This document shows, piece after piece, positions 1 to 9,849 of a DNA stretch of 64,000 nt. The translations under genes and the position numbers were made by a program. The stretch comes from Diaprepes abbreviatus (taxonomy: Eukaryota; Arthropoda; Insecta; Coleoptera; Curculionidae). The stretch covers positions 558,001-622,000 of the forward strand of contig JASJET010000007.1 of NCBI GenBank assembly GCA_034092305.1, in the 5' to 3' direction. The number at the start of each line of letters is the position of its first letter. The stretch's first letter is position 1. The notes beneath the pieces were generated by a model. That model was not told where the DNA came from. It did no database searches and saw only the letters and a list, made by a program, of their open reading frames with translations.

Positions 1-672
1 TTTTTTTATCATTTTCTAAAGGTAAAATTTTTTTTCTAGTGCTTCTTTATATTCATTATAATTAAAGCCTGAACAAAGTTGCGAAACTGAAATTTTTCTT
101 TTGATACTAGTTAAATATCAGTAGTCTTGAGAATTTTTAACTCGCTATTTTTATCTAAACCTATTTGTTTAACGAGGGAAAGTATTCCTTTCACCGAACG
201 AACTCCTAATTGGAATCCGAGGAAGGACTTAACAGCTTCAAAAAAAGAACGGTAAAAACTTAACTAAGGTTTGTTCACTTCTTTCTCTTAGAACTTTGAA
301 AAACTCCTGGTATATGGAAGTGTCAACTGGCAGGCCTTCTAGATAAGTAGAGCTAACATACATATCTTTACACTCTTTCTCCTTTCAATACTACACGCTG
401 TATAAGTATCTACTCACTTAAGTTTTCTAGATTTACAGGTTTCTTCTTTGTTCCTGTTGTATCACTGTTCATGTCTTTAATTTCTCTTCTTACTGCCGTT
501 TGATTTGTTGTAATTCTTTGAGTGTTACATGTAGTAAAATACATTACCTACTCTATTAGGTTGGAACTACAAAATGGATTTCTTCAGAAAAGTTGAAGAA
601 AGTGCTAGCCCGATTAGTTGAGGGAATGGCTTGAGAACTTTTTAAGATTAATTAAATTCAGGTTTTCTAAAT
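1..672. other. AT-rich non-coding stretch
   Basis: I see no convincing open reading frame, RNA gene or transposon signature here. The stretch is AT-rich with short homopolymer runs and ends at the boundary of a mariner-like terminal fragment near 673. Confidence 0.4.
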
Positions 673-1090
673 ACAGGGTGTTCGGTAAGTAGCTCCTAAT
701 TTCTAGGAAACATACTGGGAAGGTCAAAATAACCCTACTTTTTCATAGAAAAAAAAATTCCCAAAGTATTCCTTCACGGAGATACAGAGCCCTAAAGTGG
801 TATTCAGCGATTTACCTTATCCGCTCTAAGTTTTGAACCAACTTGTATAACTTAATAAAATTTTAATATTTAATTGAGACAATAAAGACTCATCAAACCA
901 TACTACAGTAGATGTTTTAGATCATCAGAGAAGTCAGGAACGGACTTGCAGTCACACTCGTTTGGCCTTAATTTTGACAGGATAGTTTTACAGAGCTAAA
1001 AATTAATATTTTAAATTCTTTGGTCATTTCTCTTCAAAAAAGGTACTCTTAATTTATTTCGATAAAATTGGCGGCTTTCGAGATGTGCTG
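673..1090 (+). mobile_element. Mariner-like transposon terminal fragment
   Basis: The block starts with CAGGGTGTTCGGTAAG, a terminus of the kind seen in mariner-like insect elements. Its body, best from about 790 to 960, matches the reverse complement of 34,720-34,870, including the shared segment CTACAGTAGATGTTTTAGAT. The other copy sits beside a recognisable transposase relic (33.6-34.2 kb), so this is taken as a solo end of the same family in the opposite orientation. No transposase is visible here. Family assignment is inference. Confidence 0.55.
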
Positions 1091-1139
1091 AAGATGTTAT
1101 GCTGAAAGATTTTTAGCTCGAAATTTTAATAGAGTTTCG

Positions 1140-1141
<2 letters not shown>

Positions 1142-1184
<43 letters not shown>
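1142..1184. repeat. (AT)n microsatellite
   Basis: Uninterrupted alternating AT of about 43 bases directly after the mariner-like end. Confidence 0.95.
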
Positions 1185-1185
<1 letters not shown>

Positions 1186-1199
1186 CCTATTATTTTACA

Positions 1200-2335
1200 T
1201 CCGTTTTAAATGATCGTTTGAAATCATTTTTACGAAATCAGAATCCCGGATGTTTCTTTACCTGGACTCGACCGTGCCTGTATATTATCGCTCCTGGTTA
1301 GGTAAAAATGCGTTGTTAGAATTTGAAAAGAGGTAAAGTATGTGAATAGGATTAATGGCTTACATTAATAGGATTAATGATATATTTTTGCTGTATCAAT
1401 TTTTTTACCTGATTTCAAGTAATATTTCGAGTATTGTGGATTCAAAGAGATTAAGTTTAGAGTTGAACAACTACACTTAATTTTAAAATAGCTTTACTCA
1501 CATAACTTAGACTTTGCATTTATTTGATCTGTATTAGTTAAGTAATCATAAGAAAGGAAGAAAACGGAAATCTGACAACATGGTTTTTGGGTGGACTTTT
1601 TAGACCACGTCATACATATTTGCTATCGATCAACAGAGATACGTTTTTTATCAGGTGTAAAGAATGGCTAGAATTTTAATAGACGTAAAGCACTAATGGG
1701 ATGTGGTTACATTATCAGAAATAATAGGTGAACGCATATAAATTATATCATTGATATCTAAATCACTACTTTATCTGAGATTTCTGCTCTAGGTGTTGAT
1801 ATCACCGATCTATATACCCTCTCTAATGACGCCTTTTCGTTGTTTCTATTTCTTCTAATTTAAATTAATATTTCAAGTATTGAGGGAAGAGTGAACAAAA
1901 CAGATTAAGTTTACAGTTTAGTGGATTCTATAAAATCTTTATATATATGCATCTATTTGAATGGTATTAATGTTGGGTGTTTTCCAATGCTTTGTATCTC
2001 ATTTTATGTGACTTTTCGAACAATACGGGTTTTGTAAGTCAAAATAGAGTAATTTTTAGAATCATTTCGAATGATCTTTTGTAATCATCTCTACCAAATT
2101 GGGTTCTTGGATGTATCTTTTTCTAGAAACACATCAATTATTTCTAAAGGGGCGAGGCTTCGCTCATAAATACGAAAAAAAATAATTGGGTTAAGCCTCA
2201 TCACTTTTACCCACTCACTTTCTTAGATATTAGCAAAAAAAAAATCGTTTCTATTTTTGTACAGTTTAGAGGAATATACTTAAAATGTGAGTATACTTTT
2301 ATCCAAATATTTTAACTTATAAAAAACCTCTGTTT
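1200..2335. other. Non-coding region with diverged repeated blocks
   Basis: No gene seen. Two motifs recur in diverged form: AATGATC-TTTG-AATCAT near 1209 and 2070, and AATATTTC-AGTATTG followed by GATTAAGTTTA near 1427 and 1872. This suggests an old local duplication or two degenerate copies of a repeat, but the spacing differs between copies. Confidence 0.35.
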
Positions 2336-2337
2336 CG

Positions 2338-2735
2338 GGATATGTATGCCTATATGTATGTATGTATTCATATGAATATATGTGTGTACGTTTGTATGAA
2401 TGCAAGTATGCAGATGGATATGTATATGTATGAATATATGTGTAGACATGCATGTATACTTATGTATGTGTATGTATGTGTGAGTATATGGGTGTATACA
2501 TGCGTTTATGTAGGTATGTGTATGAATGCATGTGTGAGTATATGCGTGTACACATGTGTGTGTGTGTGTATATATGTATATGAATATGTATATGAGCGGA
2601 TATATGTACGTATAATGTATATATGTATATGAATGGGAATATGAGCGTAAATGTATGGATATATGTGTATGTATATATGTATATGAGTGGGCATATGAAC
2701 GTATATACATGGATGTGAGTATATGGGTGCATGTA
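2338..2735. repeat. TATG/TGTATA-type minisatellite
   Basis: About 400 bases of imperfect short units such as TATGTATG, GAATATG and GTGTATATG. Because the unit rarely yields stop codons, overlapping long reading frames open on both strands and encode low-complexity Tyr/His/Met/Ile peptides. These are read as artefacts of the repeat, not genes. Confidence 0.9.
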
Positions 2736-5170
2736 TGTTAACGAACTTCAATTTTTTAAATACTATAGCTCATTTCTATTATGATTTTTTGCATTTCGCT
2801 TCAGAGAATCATTCTTAGAATGCTTCTTGTATACCACAGCACTATTTAATTTTATATTGAATTGTATATACCTTCACAATTAGGGTGTGATGGAAGATGA
2901 ACCAAATCTTCTCATCCATAATGAAGTATGTATGCAAATAAAACTACATCTTGTTTATTATTATATCCATTTATGTTTATTAATACATATTACTGTTCAC
3001 TGAATGCTTTTTAATACCATTCCTCTTTTTTAATGCATAAAACCAAGTTGAACATGTTTACAGTGTATCTGATTCTAGTTATAAACTCAACTCAGATCGA
3101 GTGTTCTCCCTGATTTCCAGTTATAACAGTTCCAACTACGATTCTGGGGAGGATGATACATCCTTCAAAGCCGAGGTTAAAGTCATAAATATAGTGGCAA
3201 AATATTGCAAATGGAGTGCTAATTAAACCATTGAGACCTACTTATAATGGAAGATGACGATGTTATCCTTATGAACGATATCAATGCCAGTAACATTTAC
3301 TGATTGAGATCCGATGACTCGATATTTTTAAGGAATGCGTGGTTCTATTAGAATTTTTTAAATAAATTCATTTCGGTGGAAATAAGCTTTGAGATAATAT
3401 CGGTATATATTTTTGTTTGAATTAGTCCTTTTATTTCGGTTAAAGTCTCTTCTATGTGTATTAGTAAGTACTAAAATATCCTTATAGTTTTCTAAACAAC
3501 TGCCGGAATAATGATCAAAACATGCCTTTGTTAGCAGATTCAATAAACCATCAGTTTAAGTACAACACACATTTCCAACTCCAAGAATGATATTCTTCAA
3601 TTTAATTTGACATGTTACCTAGAATTATAGTTTCTAAGTCCGATAATATTTTTTTGATTGATTCAAAAGCTACAATTTGATTTTACAGCTAACTATCTTA
3701 ACACTTTACAAGTCTGTTTTACTGATTACATGTTATTTGTGGTCCTATATATTCATAGAAACATGATAGTAACGTAATTTATATATTAACTAGAATTTGT
3801 AAGATTTAACTATTACATAGGCTTTATGCGATATTATAATGAATATTAATACCATAACCCCCACGCATTCAAATGATTGGGAGATATTTATCAATCGAGA
3901 GTATTGAAGGGATTTTTATGTTATGTGAGTATATTTGTCTTGTGAGTGTAGCTAAAAAGACTAGTTTTGTTCTAGTACACCTGTTGGTATAGGTCAATAA
4001 GGTTTTTCCTGTATTAAATGAAATAAAGTTGAAAAACATATTCTGCTGTGTGCATTTAACAAGAATCACTAACAAAAGTTTTTAAAATTTAGACAAATGA
4101 GGTTCTAATCTTCCTGTATACTAATAAATATCTTAATATGGCTAGAATAAAAATAAGATAAAAAGTATTGCAAAGAATTTTAGAAAGACAAGAATTGGAG
4201 AGGTGGTGACGAAAACGAGGACATTGAAGCCTATGGTTTAATAGAGGGAAATGATGTAGATTTTAATTAAGTTTGTTACACGATTTCAATTGTATGAATG
4301 TTACATTCCTACTATGAATTTACATAAAGACATTTAAATGAAAATATGATTCCAATGAATCCTATTCTGCTGGAAGACATAAAAATACACCACAAAAATT
4401 TAATATATACAGCAAACTTATCTAAATAGGTTTCCCAATTCTAACTATACTCAAGACTATTACGAATAACTTGTATACACATATATCAAGTCTACATATG
4501 TCAATCAATCTCCACGCTGTGCATTCTGTTGCTTAATATTCGTGAAATCAATCAGACATATTAATTTCACATACTCAAACTAGAAATTTCTATAAGGATA
4601 TGTGTGAGAATTTACATAAATTCTATACTTCTAATTACTCTAAAAACAACCATCACGGTATACTTGTAAATAAATCTAGTGAAAATTTATCCTCAGATGT
4701 CAGCTTTTCAGTTATACTTATACGATATACATGTCAAAGTTAAAAAAATAATGTAGATTTATCACACGCGAGAGATAAACTCTATTTTATACCTATAATC
4801 GAACATACACCTGAAGGTACCATAATTTGACTTTGTTAGAAGGATTTTATGACAATTAAAACATGTAACTAACCTGTTCGCATAAAACAAACCATACAAC
4901 CTTCAAGTTGCAGTACAAGAACTACCCTAACCAAATGGGCTATATGACTCATTCAATCAGTTAAAGACTATCCTTATAAAATATGTTTTATTTATTTATA
5001 GGGTTGCAGCATTAACCTAAGTTACATTTTAATTTATTCTAATGATTTTACAATCTTTTACATACTTAATATACCCTGGTGTCTTATATATAAACTTACA
5101 TATATTTACATAATCTTACACTTTATGTCTATTATTTTATTATATTAGTCTTATTTATATGCATCGTTGG
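2736..5170. other. AT-rich non-coding stretch
   Basis: No supported gene. The reading frames present are short and low in complexity. If element 1 once had capsid genes to the left of its protease, as element 2 does, I could not find relics of them here. Confidence 0.4.
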
Positions 5171-5171
5171 A

Positions 5172-5459
5172 TCACATAGCTATTTCTTTATTATTACAGT
5201 AGTAACAAGAAATTTTTCTAGGTGTAGGACCATCTACAACATCACCTTCTTGATTATTGTAGTGTTCTGTGCAGAACAAATATTTTTTTATTTCAGAGTC
5301 TTGTTGTAGTGCTTTTGGGAGTTTAAGATAAACCAAAACTATCTCATCGCTAAAAGCGATAATTATTTCTTTAGGTAATCCAACAAGTTCTTCTCTAGTC
5401 ATATCTTTCAAACATTTTTTCTTAGTAAAGGCCTTCACTGAATTTAAGATCACTTCCAT
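5172..5459 (-). CDS. Unknown ORF downstream of the element 1 protease
   Basis: An open frame of 95 codons on the same strand as the protease and directly after it. The C-terminal third contains a Cys-x2-His followed by a Cys-x2-Cys (FCTEH ... CYYC), which could bind zinc. The middle is hydrophobic and helical (EIIIAFSDEIVLVYLKLP). I do not recognise the family. There is no counterpart at this place in element 2, where a penton-type gene follows the protease. It may be a real accessory gene or a fragment of a longer one. Confidence 0.4.
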   Translation of the reverse strand: MEVILNSVKAFTKKKCLKDMTREELVGLPKEIIIAFSDEIVLVYLKLPKALQQDSEIKKYLFCTEHYNNQEGDVVDGPTPRKISCYYCNNKEIAM

Positions 5460-5476
5460 ATTTTCAAAATGTGTAA

Positions 5477-5860
5477 CTACAATTTTTCACTTAGAAATTT
5501 TAGACACAGATGACCACAAAGTACTGAATTAAAAGACTACTCCCTTTTGTAATTATACAAGATTTTCATGGTTGGGTTTGCACCTGCGTAAAGGTATTCC
5601 ACTATCTCCATAGGTGGGGGCAAGTCACCAAAACTGTCATGATAATGAGTGATAGATCTATGCTTTTTAAATGCTACCCAGTATGTCCCTACCCCATTAT
5701 TACTATCTAAATTTACTATAACTCTCTCATATTGGCGGGGTCCTGATAGAGGTAAAGTATCCCTCACGTAAACTCGTCTAAAATTTGGTATTTTCATACG
5801 TAAACTATATTTCACTAAATCAAAATTTGTTAGAGGTCTTTGAGGTAGGGATAAAATCAG
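5477..5860 (-). pseudogene. Adenain-like cysteine protease, inactivated (element 1)
   Basis: Homologous throughout to the element 2 protease (51,185-51,595), sharing IPNF and the VNLD...G.GT.W block. Adenovirus-type proteases mature capsid and core precursors using a His-Asp/Glu-Cys triad. Here the position of the catalytic His is a Tyr (GVGTYW against GAGTHW), and an in-frame TAG at 5537-5539 cuts the protein before the CG..C segment that holds the catalytic Cys. The same frame continues after the TAG with that segment to a stop at 5477. The upstream end overlaps the end of the core-protein frame, as in element 2; I could not find a clear ATG. Doubly inactivated copy. Confidence 0.8.
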
Positions 5861-6315
5861 TTTTTTGATTTATTTTCTTGCAAATATAGTCCTAACTCAT
5901 TGCGGTATGGTTTCAAAAACAAACCGTTCCCTTGTTTACCAAGTGCTATCCTTTCCATTGTTTTATTATGCCTTTTAGATTCGGCTAGAGCTTCTTGAGC
6001 ACTCCTCACCTTATTTACAGCTCTCGCAATACCAGCTGCCCCGCTAGCTAAAGTTCCTAAAGCCGATAACCCCGCAAATATTGGGATGAGGGGTAATAAC
6101 CCCCCTATTTTTGGAATAGGTATCACGCGAGGAATTTTTACTTTCTTTTTACTTCCTCTAGTCTTCAGAAATCTTCTAGCAGCAATAAGAGCTGTATTGG
6201 CAGAATTAATTAAAGTTGTATTCTTCCTATCACGATGCAATAATTTTAAGGCCTCCTTGGTATTTTTAACTAGGCCTTTACCGAAAGCAATTTTTTTTTG
6301 ATGTGATGGTCTCGT
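5857..6315 (-). pseudogene. Hydrophobic core protein (pX-like) domain, element 1
   Basis: An ATG-initiated frame at 6240 gives 127 residues, and the open frame extends upstream to a TAA near 6316. A basic N-terminus is followed by IPIPKIGG, a long hydrophobic Gly/Ala-rich segment (about residues 46-72), an ESKRHN motif and a C-terminal FLKPYR...LGLYL repeat. The same architecture is in element 2 (51,556-51,846). Such proteins are encoded in adintoviruses next to or fused to PLA2 and have been likened to adenovirus core protein X. It lies in the same frame as the PLA2 upstream, so the two may once have been one protein. The membrane-active role is inference. Confidence 0.65.
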
Positions 6316-6774
6316 TTAGAAGTTTTCTTGATATTTTTTATAATTTTCATCTTTCAATTTGTGCTGTTTTTTAAATCCAAGACCCAATTTTCTTTTTGTT
6401 TTCATAGCTGTTGTAACCAACCATGCAGCGTTTTTTTCCCCAAAACCTGAATCTCTCGCCTTAAACCTTTTCCAAGACTTTTGTTCTTAAATATAATCTG
6501 CACTATGTCGTGAATCTAAATCCGTATCTTCTGCATAGGCTATATCGTGATTTTTACACGCTGCATCAAGAGGATTAATACCTTTGTCCCCTCTTCTCAA
6601 TCTCTTTGATAGCTTTGTTCCAGGATCACAGAACTGATAACCAGGTAAGTGTAGCTCAACTGGTAAGTTATTTATTAAACTATTTACCACACCGTAACCA
6701 GTCTTATTCCGATCTTTACGGAGAGAAGATCTGATACGTGCTACCTCAGTGCCAGGCGACATTCGAATGAACAC
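6316..6774 (-). pseudogene. Parvovirus-type phospholipase A2 capsid domain, element 1
   Basis: The first 95 residues carry the PLA2 pattern of parvovirus VP1 unique regions: a calcium-loop segment GYQFCDPGTKL and the catalytic HDIAY. PLA2 in parvoviruses helps the particle leave the endosome. The loop reads CDPGT where element 2 and the family have CGPGT, a change likely to harm calcium binding. An in-frame TAA at 6487-6489 ends the frame after ADYI. Beyond it the same frame still matches element 2 (RFKARDSGFGEK, TKRKLGLG) up to a second TAA at 6316-6318. The start lies 35 bases from the divergent ATPase start. Confidence 0.8.
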
Positions 6775-6796
6775 TAGCGCATAATACGTAATATTT

Positions 6797-6804
6797 TATA
6801 TAAA
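6797..6804 (+). promoter_or_regulatory. TATATAAA motif abutting the ATPase start
   Basis: TATATAAA ends five bases before the ATPase ATG at 6810, in the 35-base gap between divergent PLA2 and ATPase genes. Similar motifs touch or nearly touch starts at 7563, 11734, 48948, 52344 and 52424. The closeness recalls virus late promoters that overlap the start codon rather than a normal RNA polymerase II TATA box. Confidence 0.45.
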
Positions 6805-6809
6805 TTAGC

Positions 6810-7508
6810 ATGAAAATTGTTGAATCGTCTCACAAGCTCGAAATAGACAATTTAGATAACGCTGTTGGATTGGGATTAGAATGTCGCACATTCCAAATTC
6901 ATGGACCCTTATTATCATCAAATATCAGAGGTTTAATTGTAGGACCATCAAACTGTGGTAAAACAAATGTAATGATTTCATTGATAACACATCCTGAAGG
7001 TTTGTGGTTTGAAAATGTATACATATTTTCAAACTCACTTTATCAACCAAAATACAAATATCTACACGATGTGTTATCACCTATAAAAGATATTGGGTAT
7101 TCTACATACAACAACAATGATAAAATTTTGAATCCTACAGAAGCAAAAGAAAATTCGATTTTTATATTTGATGATGTAATATGTGAGCATCAAGATCCCA
7201 TTAGAGCCTATTTTTGTACGGGGCGTCACAAAAATATATCAAGTTTTTATCTCGCACAAACTTACTCTAGAGTTCCGAAACAACTAATAAGGGACAATGC
7301 AAATCTCATAATATTATTTAAACAAGATGAAACAAATCTTAAACATATTTTTACAGATCATGTTTCACCAGATGTGACATTTGCACAATTTTTAAATATG
7401 TGTTCTGAATGTTGGAAAGATGCACATGGATTTTTAGTGATAAACAAGGACAGTAAAATAGATATGGGTAGATATCGCAAAGGATTTCACAATTATATAT
7501 ATCCATAA
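6810..7508 (+). CDS. DNA-packaging ATPase (FtsK/A32-like), element 1
   Basis: A complete 232-residue frame. Walker A is GPSNCGKT (residues 45-52) and Walker B is SIFIFDDVI (about 116-124). The downstream GRHKN...YLAQTYSRVPKQLIRDNANLII segment is shared with element 2 and matches the A32-like packaging ATPases of Polintons, which pump genomic DNA into the empty capsid. It is transcribed away from the PLA2 gene. It has no internal stop, which is unusual in this decayed element. The ATG at 6810 follows a TATATAAA motif. Confidence 0.9.
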   Translation: MKIVESSHKLEIDNLDNAVGLGLECRTFQIHGPLLSSNIRGLIVGPSNCGKTNVMISLITHPEGLWFENVYIFSNSLYQPKYKYLHDVLSPIKDIGYSTYNNNDKILNPTEAKENSIFIFDDVICEHQDPIRAYFCTGRHKNISSFYLAQTYSRVPKQLIRDNANLIILFKQDETNLKHIFTDHVSPDVTFAQFLNMCSECWKDAHGFLVINKDSKIDMGRYRKGFHNYIYP

Positions 7509-7562
7509 TTTTAAGACGCTGTAACCATTACATGTTTATCTGTTCCTATATAAAGATCAAAT

Positions 7563-8578
7563 ATGGATAACTTTAGCGATAAAATAAATTTAAAACGTAA
7601 GCTGATTGAGGCTACAGAAGCCGTGCGGAAAAAGTATAAAGCCTTGAGGTTGCAAATTGCCGAAAACAAATCCGAGCTTAGTGATTTTCATGAACCTGTA
7701 ACTACACATTTAAAAACAATATCTGCTGCGGTGACAAACAAACCGAAATTGTTATTTACACCACCATCCATTAGTACACCTATAAGTCATGATGATACGA
7801 CTAAGGAAGAGAAAAAAAGGTAATCCATATTATTAGAAAGTTATGTTCCTTCCACACCTGAATCACTTGGAGCTTCTCGTGAGGGATATGCACCACCAAT
7901 AGATACGACACCGATATGTACAGTTACCGACAAGTCGAAACATCTTATATTTCATTCAGAAGAAAAAATGCATACCCTCGTTGCAGAATATCTCGATAGA
8001 TTAAAGCGAAATGATGGTATATTTGATACTACTTTTGGTGTATATATTGATGCAAACAATAAGTTTCGAATGGGTGATGCAATTGTACGCTTCCCACCAG
8101 AACAAATTTTGCTATTGAAAGGTTCAAGAAATATAGGTAAATATCCAGTAACTGAGGAGATTCTTGATTTGATTTTTCTCAAACACCCCAAGGCATTAAA
8201 TAGCATAGACAAAATTACTGATGAGGGGAAAAAGACTTACTTAGATATTTTACTTAAAACCAATACTGTATATCACAACTCTAACCCCAGGTTAGGCTTA
8301 AAAAAATAACACTAATAAATATAAAAAAATAATAAAACCACTTCTCGAGAAGGAGAAAATTGGTATAGAGGGCTCTGGTTTAGCTCCCTTAAAACTACCC
8401 ACTGAAAAGGTTTATAATTGTAAGAAGAAAGCTGAATATGTGTACTGGGATAATGTTGGAGAACCTATTAGTAGACTAGAACTTCTTCGGAGTTCTAAAT
8501 TAGCTGGTAGCACCGCTCATGATAATGAAATACTTTCAATAATCGAGGAATTGCGAGAGGCAGGAATTATTTATTAAT
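7563..8578 (+). pseudogene. Coiled-coil protein with YWDN C-terminal motif, element 1
   Basis: Corresponds to the 53,139-54,336 gene of element 2 and sits in the same place after the ATPase. The N-terminus is charged and helical (KLIEATEAVRKKYKAL), the middle is Pro/Ser/Thr-rich, then a globular part includes PEQILLLKG. The C-terminus contains YVYWDNVGE...RLELL and NEILSIIEELREAGII. Two lesions: an in-frame TAA at 7821-7823 and a frameshift between about 8300 and 8340. The shared C-terminal signature and position suggest a conserved virion or genome-associated protein, but I do not know its function. The start is preceded by TATATAAAG at about 7549. Confidence 0.65.
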
Positions 8579-8589
8579 ATACAGTTATA

Positions 8590-9307
8590 TCACTACATAG
8601 TATAAAACAAAGTCGCTTTCTCTGTCCCTATGTCCCTTTGTATGCTTAAATCTTTAAAACAATGCACCGGATTTTGATGCGGTTTTTTTCAATAGATAGA
8701 GTGATTCAAGAGGAAGGTTTATATGTATAATAACATCCATTAAATAGTGGAGAAATACTGTTATTTTTGAGGTTTCTAATGTGATGTCGTTAATTATCAT
8801 ATTTTTTTCCGCTTACATTGCAAACGCAGGCTGAACCCTACGAGATTTATCAAAATAATGTACTAATTATTTGTACACATTGAAAAGGTCTACAGAAAAC
8901 TCCGCGATGGTATATGTCTATCTCTCATGGATATCCCACAATAACATTTTTTTGTCATTTACTTTTTACGACAAATAATGGCAAATTTTGAAGCGATTTT
9001 AACCAATACAGCATTAATCCTTATCCAATTAAATAGCTTAAATACATTGTTGATTTAATATAGATCTATATGGTCCTTTACAGCACAAGATTTAAATGAA
9101 TATTTTCGAAGATATTACAGATTTAAAATTGCGGGAAGTAGCGCTTGCGGCGGTACTGGCCGACCGGGGCGGCGGCAGCGTGCCTATAAATAGCGCGTCG
9201 GAGGCCGATGTAATAATTGTTGTAAAAATAAAATAAATAGTCACAGTTTTTCTGTAGTGTATTTAGTATCAGCATTGCACCCGTGCGAAGCCGGGGCGGG
9301 TCGCTAG
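8590..9307 (+). mobile_element. Helitron-like non-autonomous element, copy 1
   Basis: Termini fit the Helitron rule: preceded by A, starts TCACTACATAG, and ends with a hairpin ACCCG...CGGGT followed by CGCTAG and then T. The first 688 bases are nearly identical (a handful of substitutions) to 55,361-56,048 in element 2. It has no helicase gene. A GC-rich inner part (GCGGTACTGGCCGACC ... CTATAAATAGCG) contrasts with the AT-rich ends and may be captured host sequence. It lies between the coiled-coil gene and the fiber gene. Confidence 0.7.
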
Positions 9308-9312
9308 TAATG

Positions 9313-9320
9313 TATATAAA
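9313..9320 (+). promoter_or_regulatory. TATATAAA box upstream of the fiber gene
   Basis: TATATAAA lies about 38 bases before the ATG at 9358, directly after the Helitron-like element. The spacing suits a conventional TATA box with a short leader. Confidence 0.4.
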
Positions 9321-9357
9321 GAAAATTTTAATCAAATTGAATTAGTATATTACGAAA

Positions 9358-9783
9358 ATGTCGGGAGTTCACACCTCTACAATAGATAAATTTGGCCGTC
9401 AATATGGTTCTAAACTCATGAAAATAAAGGGATCTCCAGGAATTGGGTTTAAGTTAACGAGTGAGAAAAATTATGATATGCAGTGTAAACGTTTGACTAA
9501 TCTAGGCAAACCTCTTGACATGCAGGATGGGGTGACTCGAGATTATGTGGATTATCAGGTGGTTAACAATATAGAACAAGTGAAAGGTCTTGAAGATGCT
9601 CTACATATATTAGATACCAATGTGAGACTAGCTATGGATGAAACCATGGGTAAAATGCTGGGACAGTTGGAAAAATACATCTCTTTGGTATCCACCAACT
9701 TTCAAAATGTTATGTCTAGAATAGAAAAATTTGAGACAGCTGTACTTTTAAGATTACAGAAACTACAAAGACCAATACCATAA
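9358..9783 (+). CDS. Fiber-like protein with phage-tail-fiber-type motif, element 1
   Basis: A complete 141-residue frame. Residues 7-14 (STIDKFGR) recur at the N-terminus of the element 2 fiber and, as TIDKSGR, of element 3. Residues about 30-64 follow the pattern GFKLT...YDM..KRLTNL..P.D..DGVTRDYVD, which resembles the 'KxITNL..P....DAV.K.YVD' motif common in phage tail fibers and neck appendages. The rest is predicted coiled coil (long amphipathic helices, no Pro until the end). Placed just before the integrase. I infer a trimeric attachment fiber with an N-terminal capsid anchor; no cell-binding knob is recognisable. Confidence 0.6.
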   Translation: MSGVHTSTIDKFGRQYGSKLMKIKGSPGIGFKLTSEKNYDMQCKRLTNLGKPLDMQDGVTRDYVDYQVVNNIEQVKGLEDALHILDTNVRLAMDETMGKMLGQLEKYISLVSTNFQNVMSRIEKFETAVLLRLQKLQRPIP

Positions 9784-9849
9784 AAATTTCATTTTTTAAC
9801 CCCTTTAATTAGTTATACACAAACACTCCAGACATCCACATATCTGAAG

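Noticed and set aside
2312..2751. Several overlapping ORFs of 80-130 codons on both strands
   Set aside because: They are produced by the TATG-type minisatellite; peptides are low-complexity Tyr/His/Ile/Met strings.
9123..9335. 70-codon minus ORF with an Ala-rich stretch
   Set aside because: It lies within the Helitron-like element and shows no protein-like pattern; the GC-rich core explains its composition.
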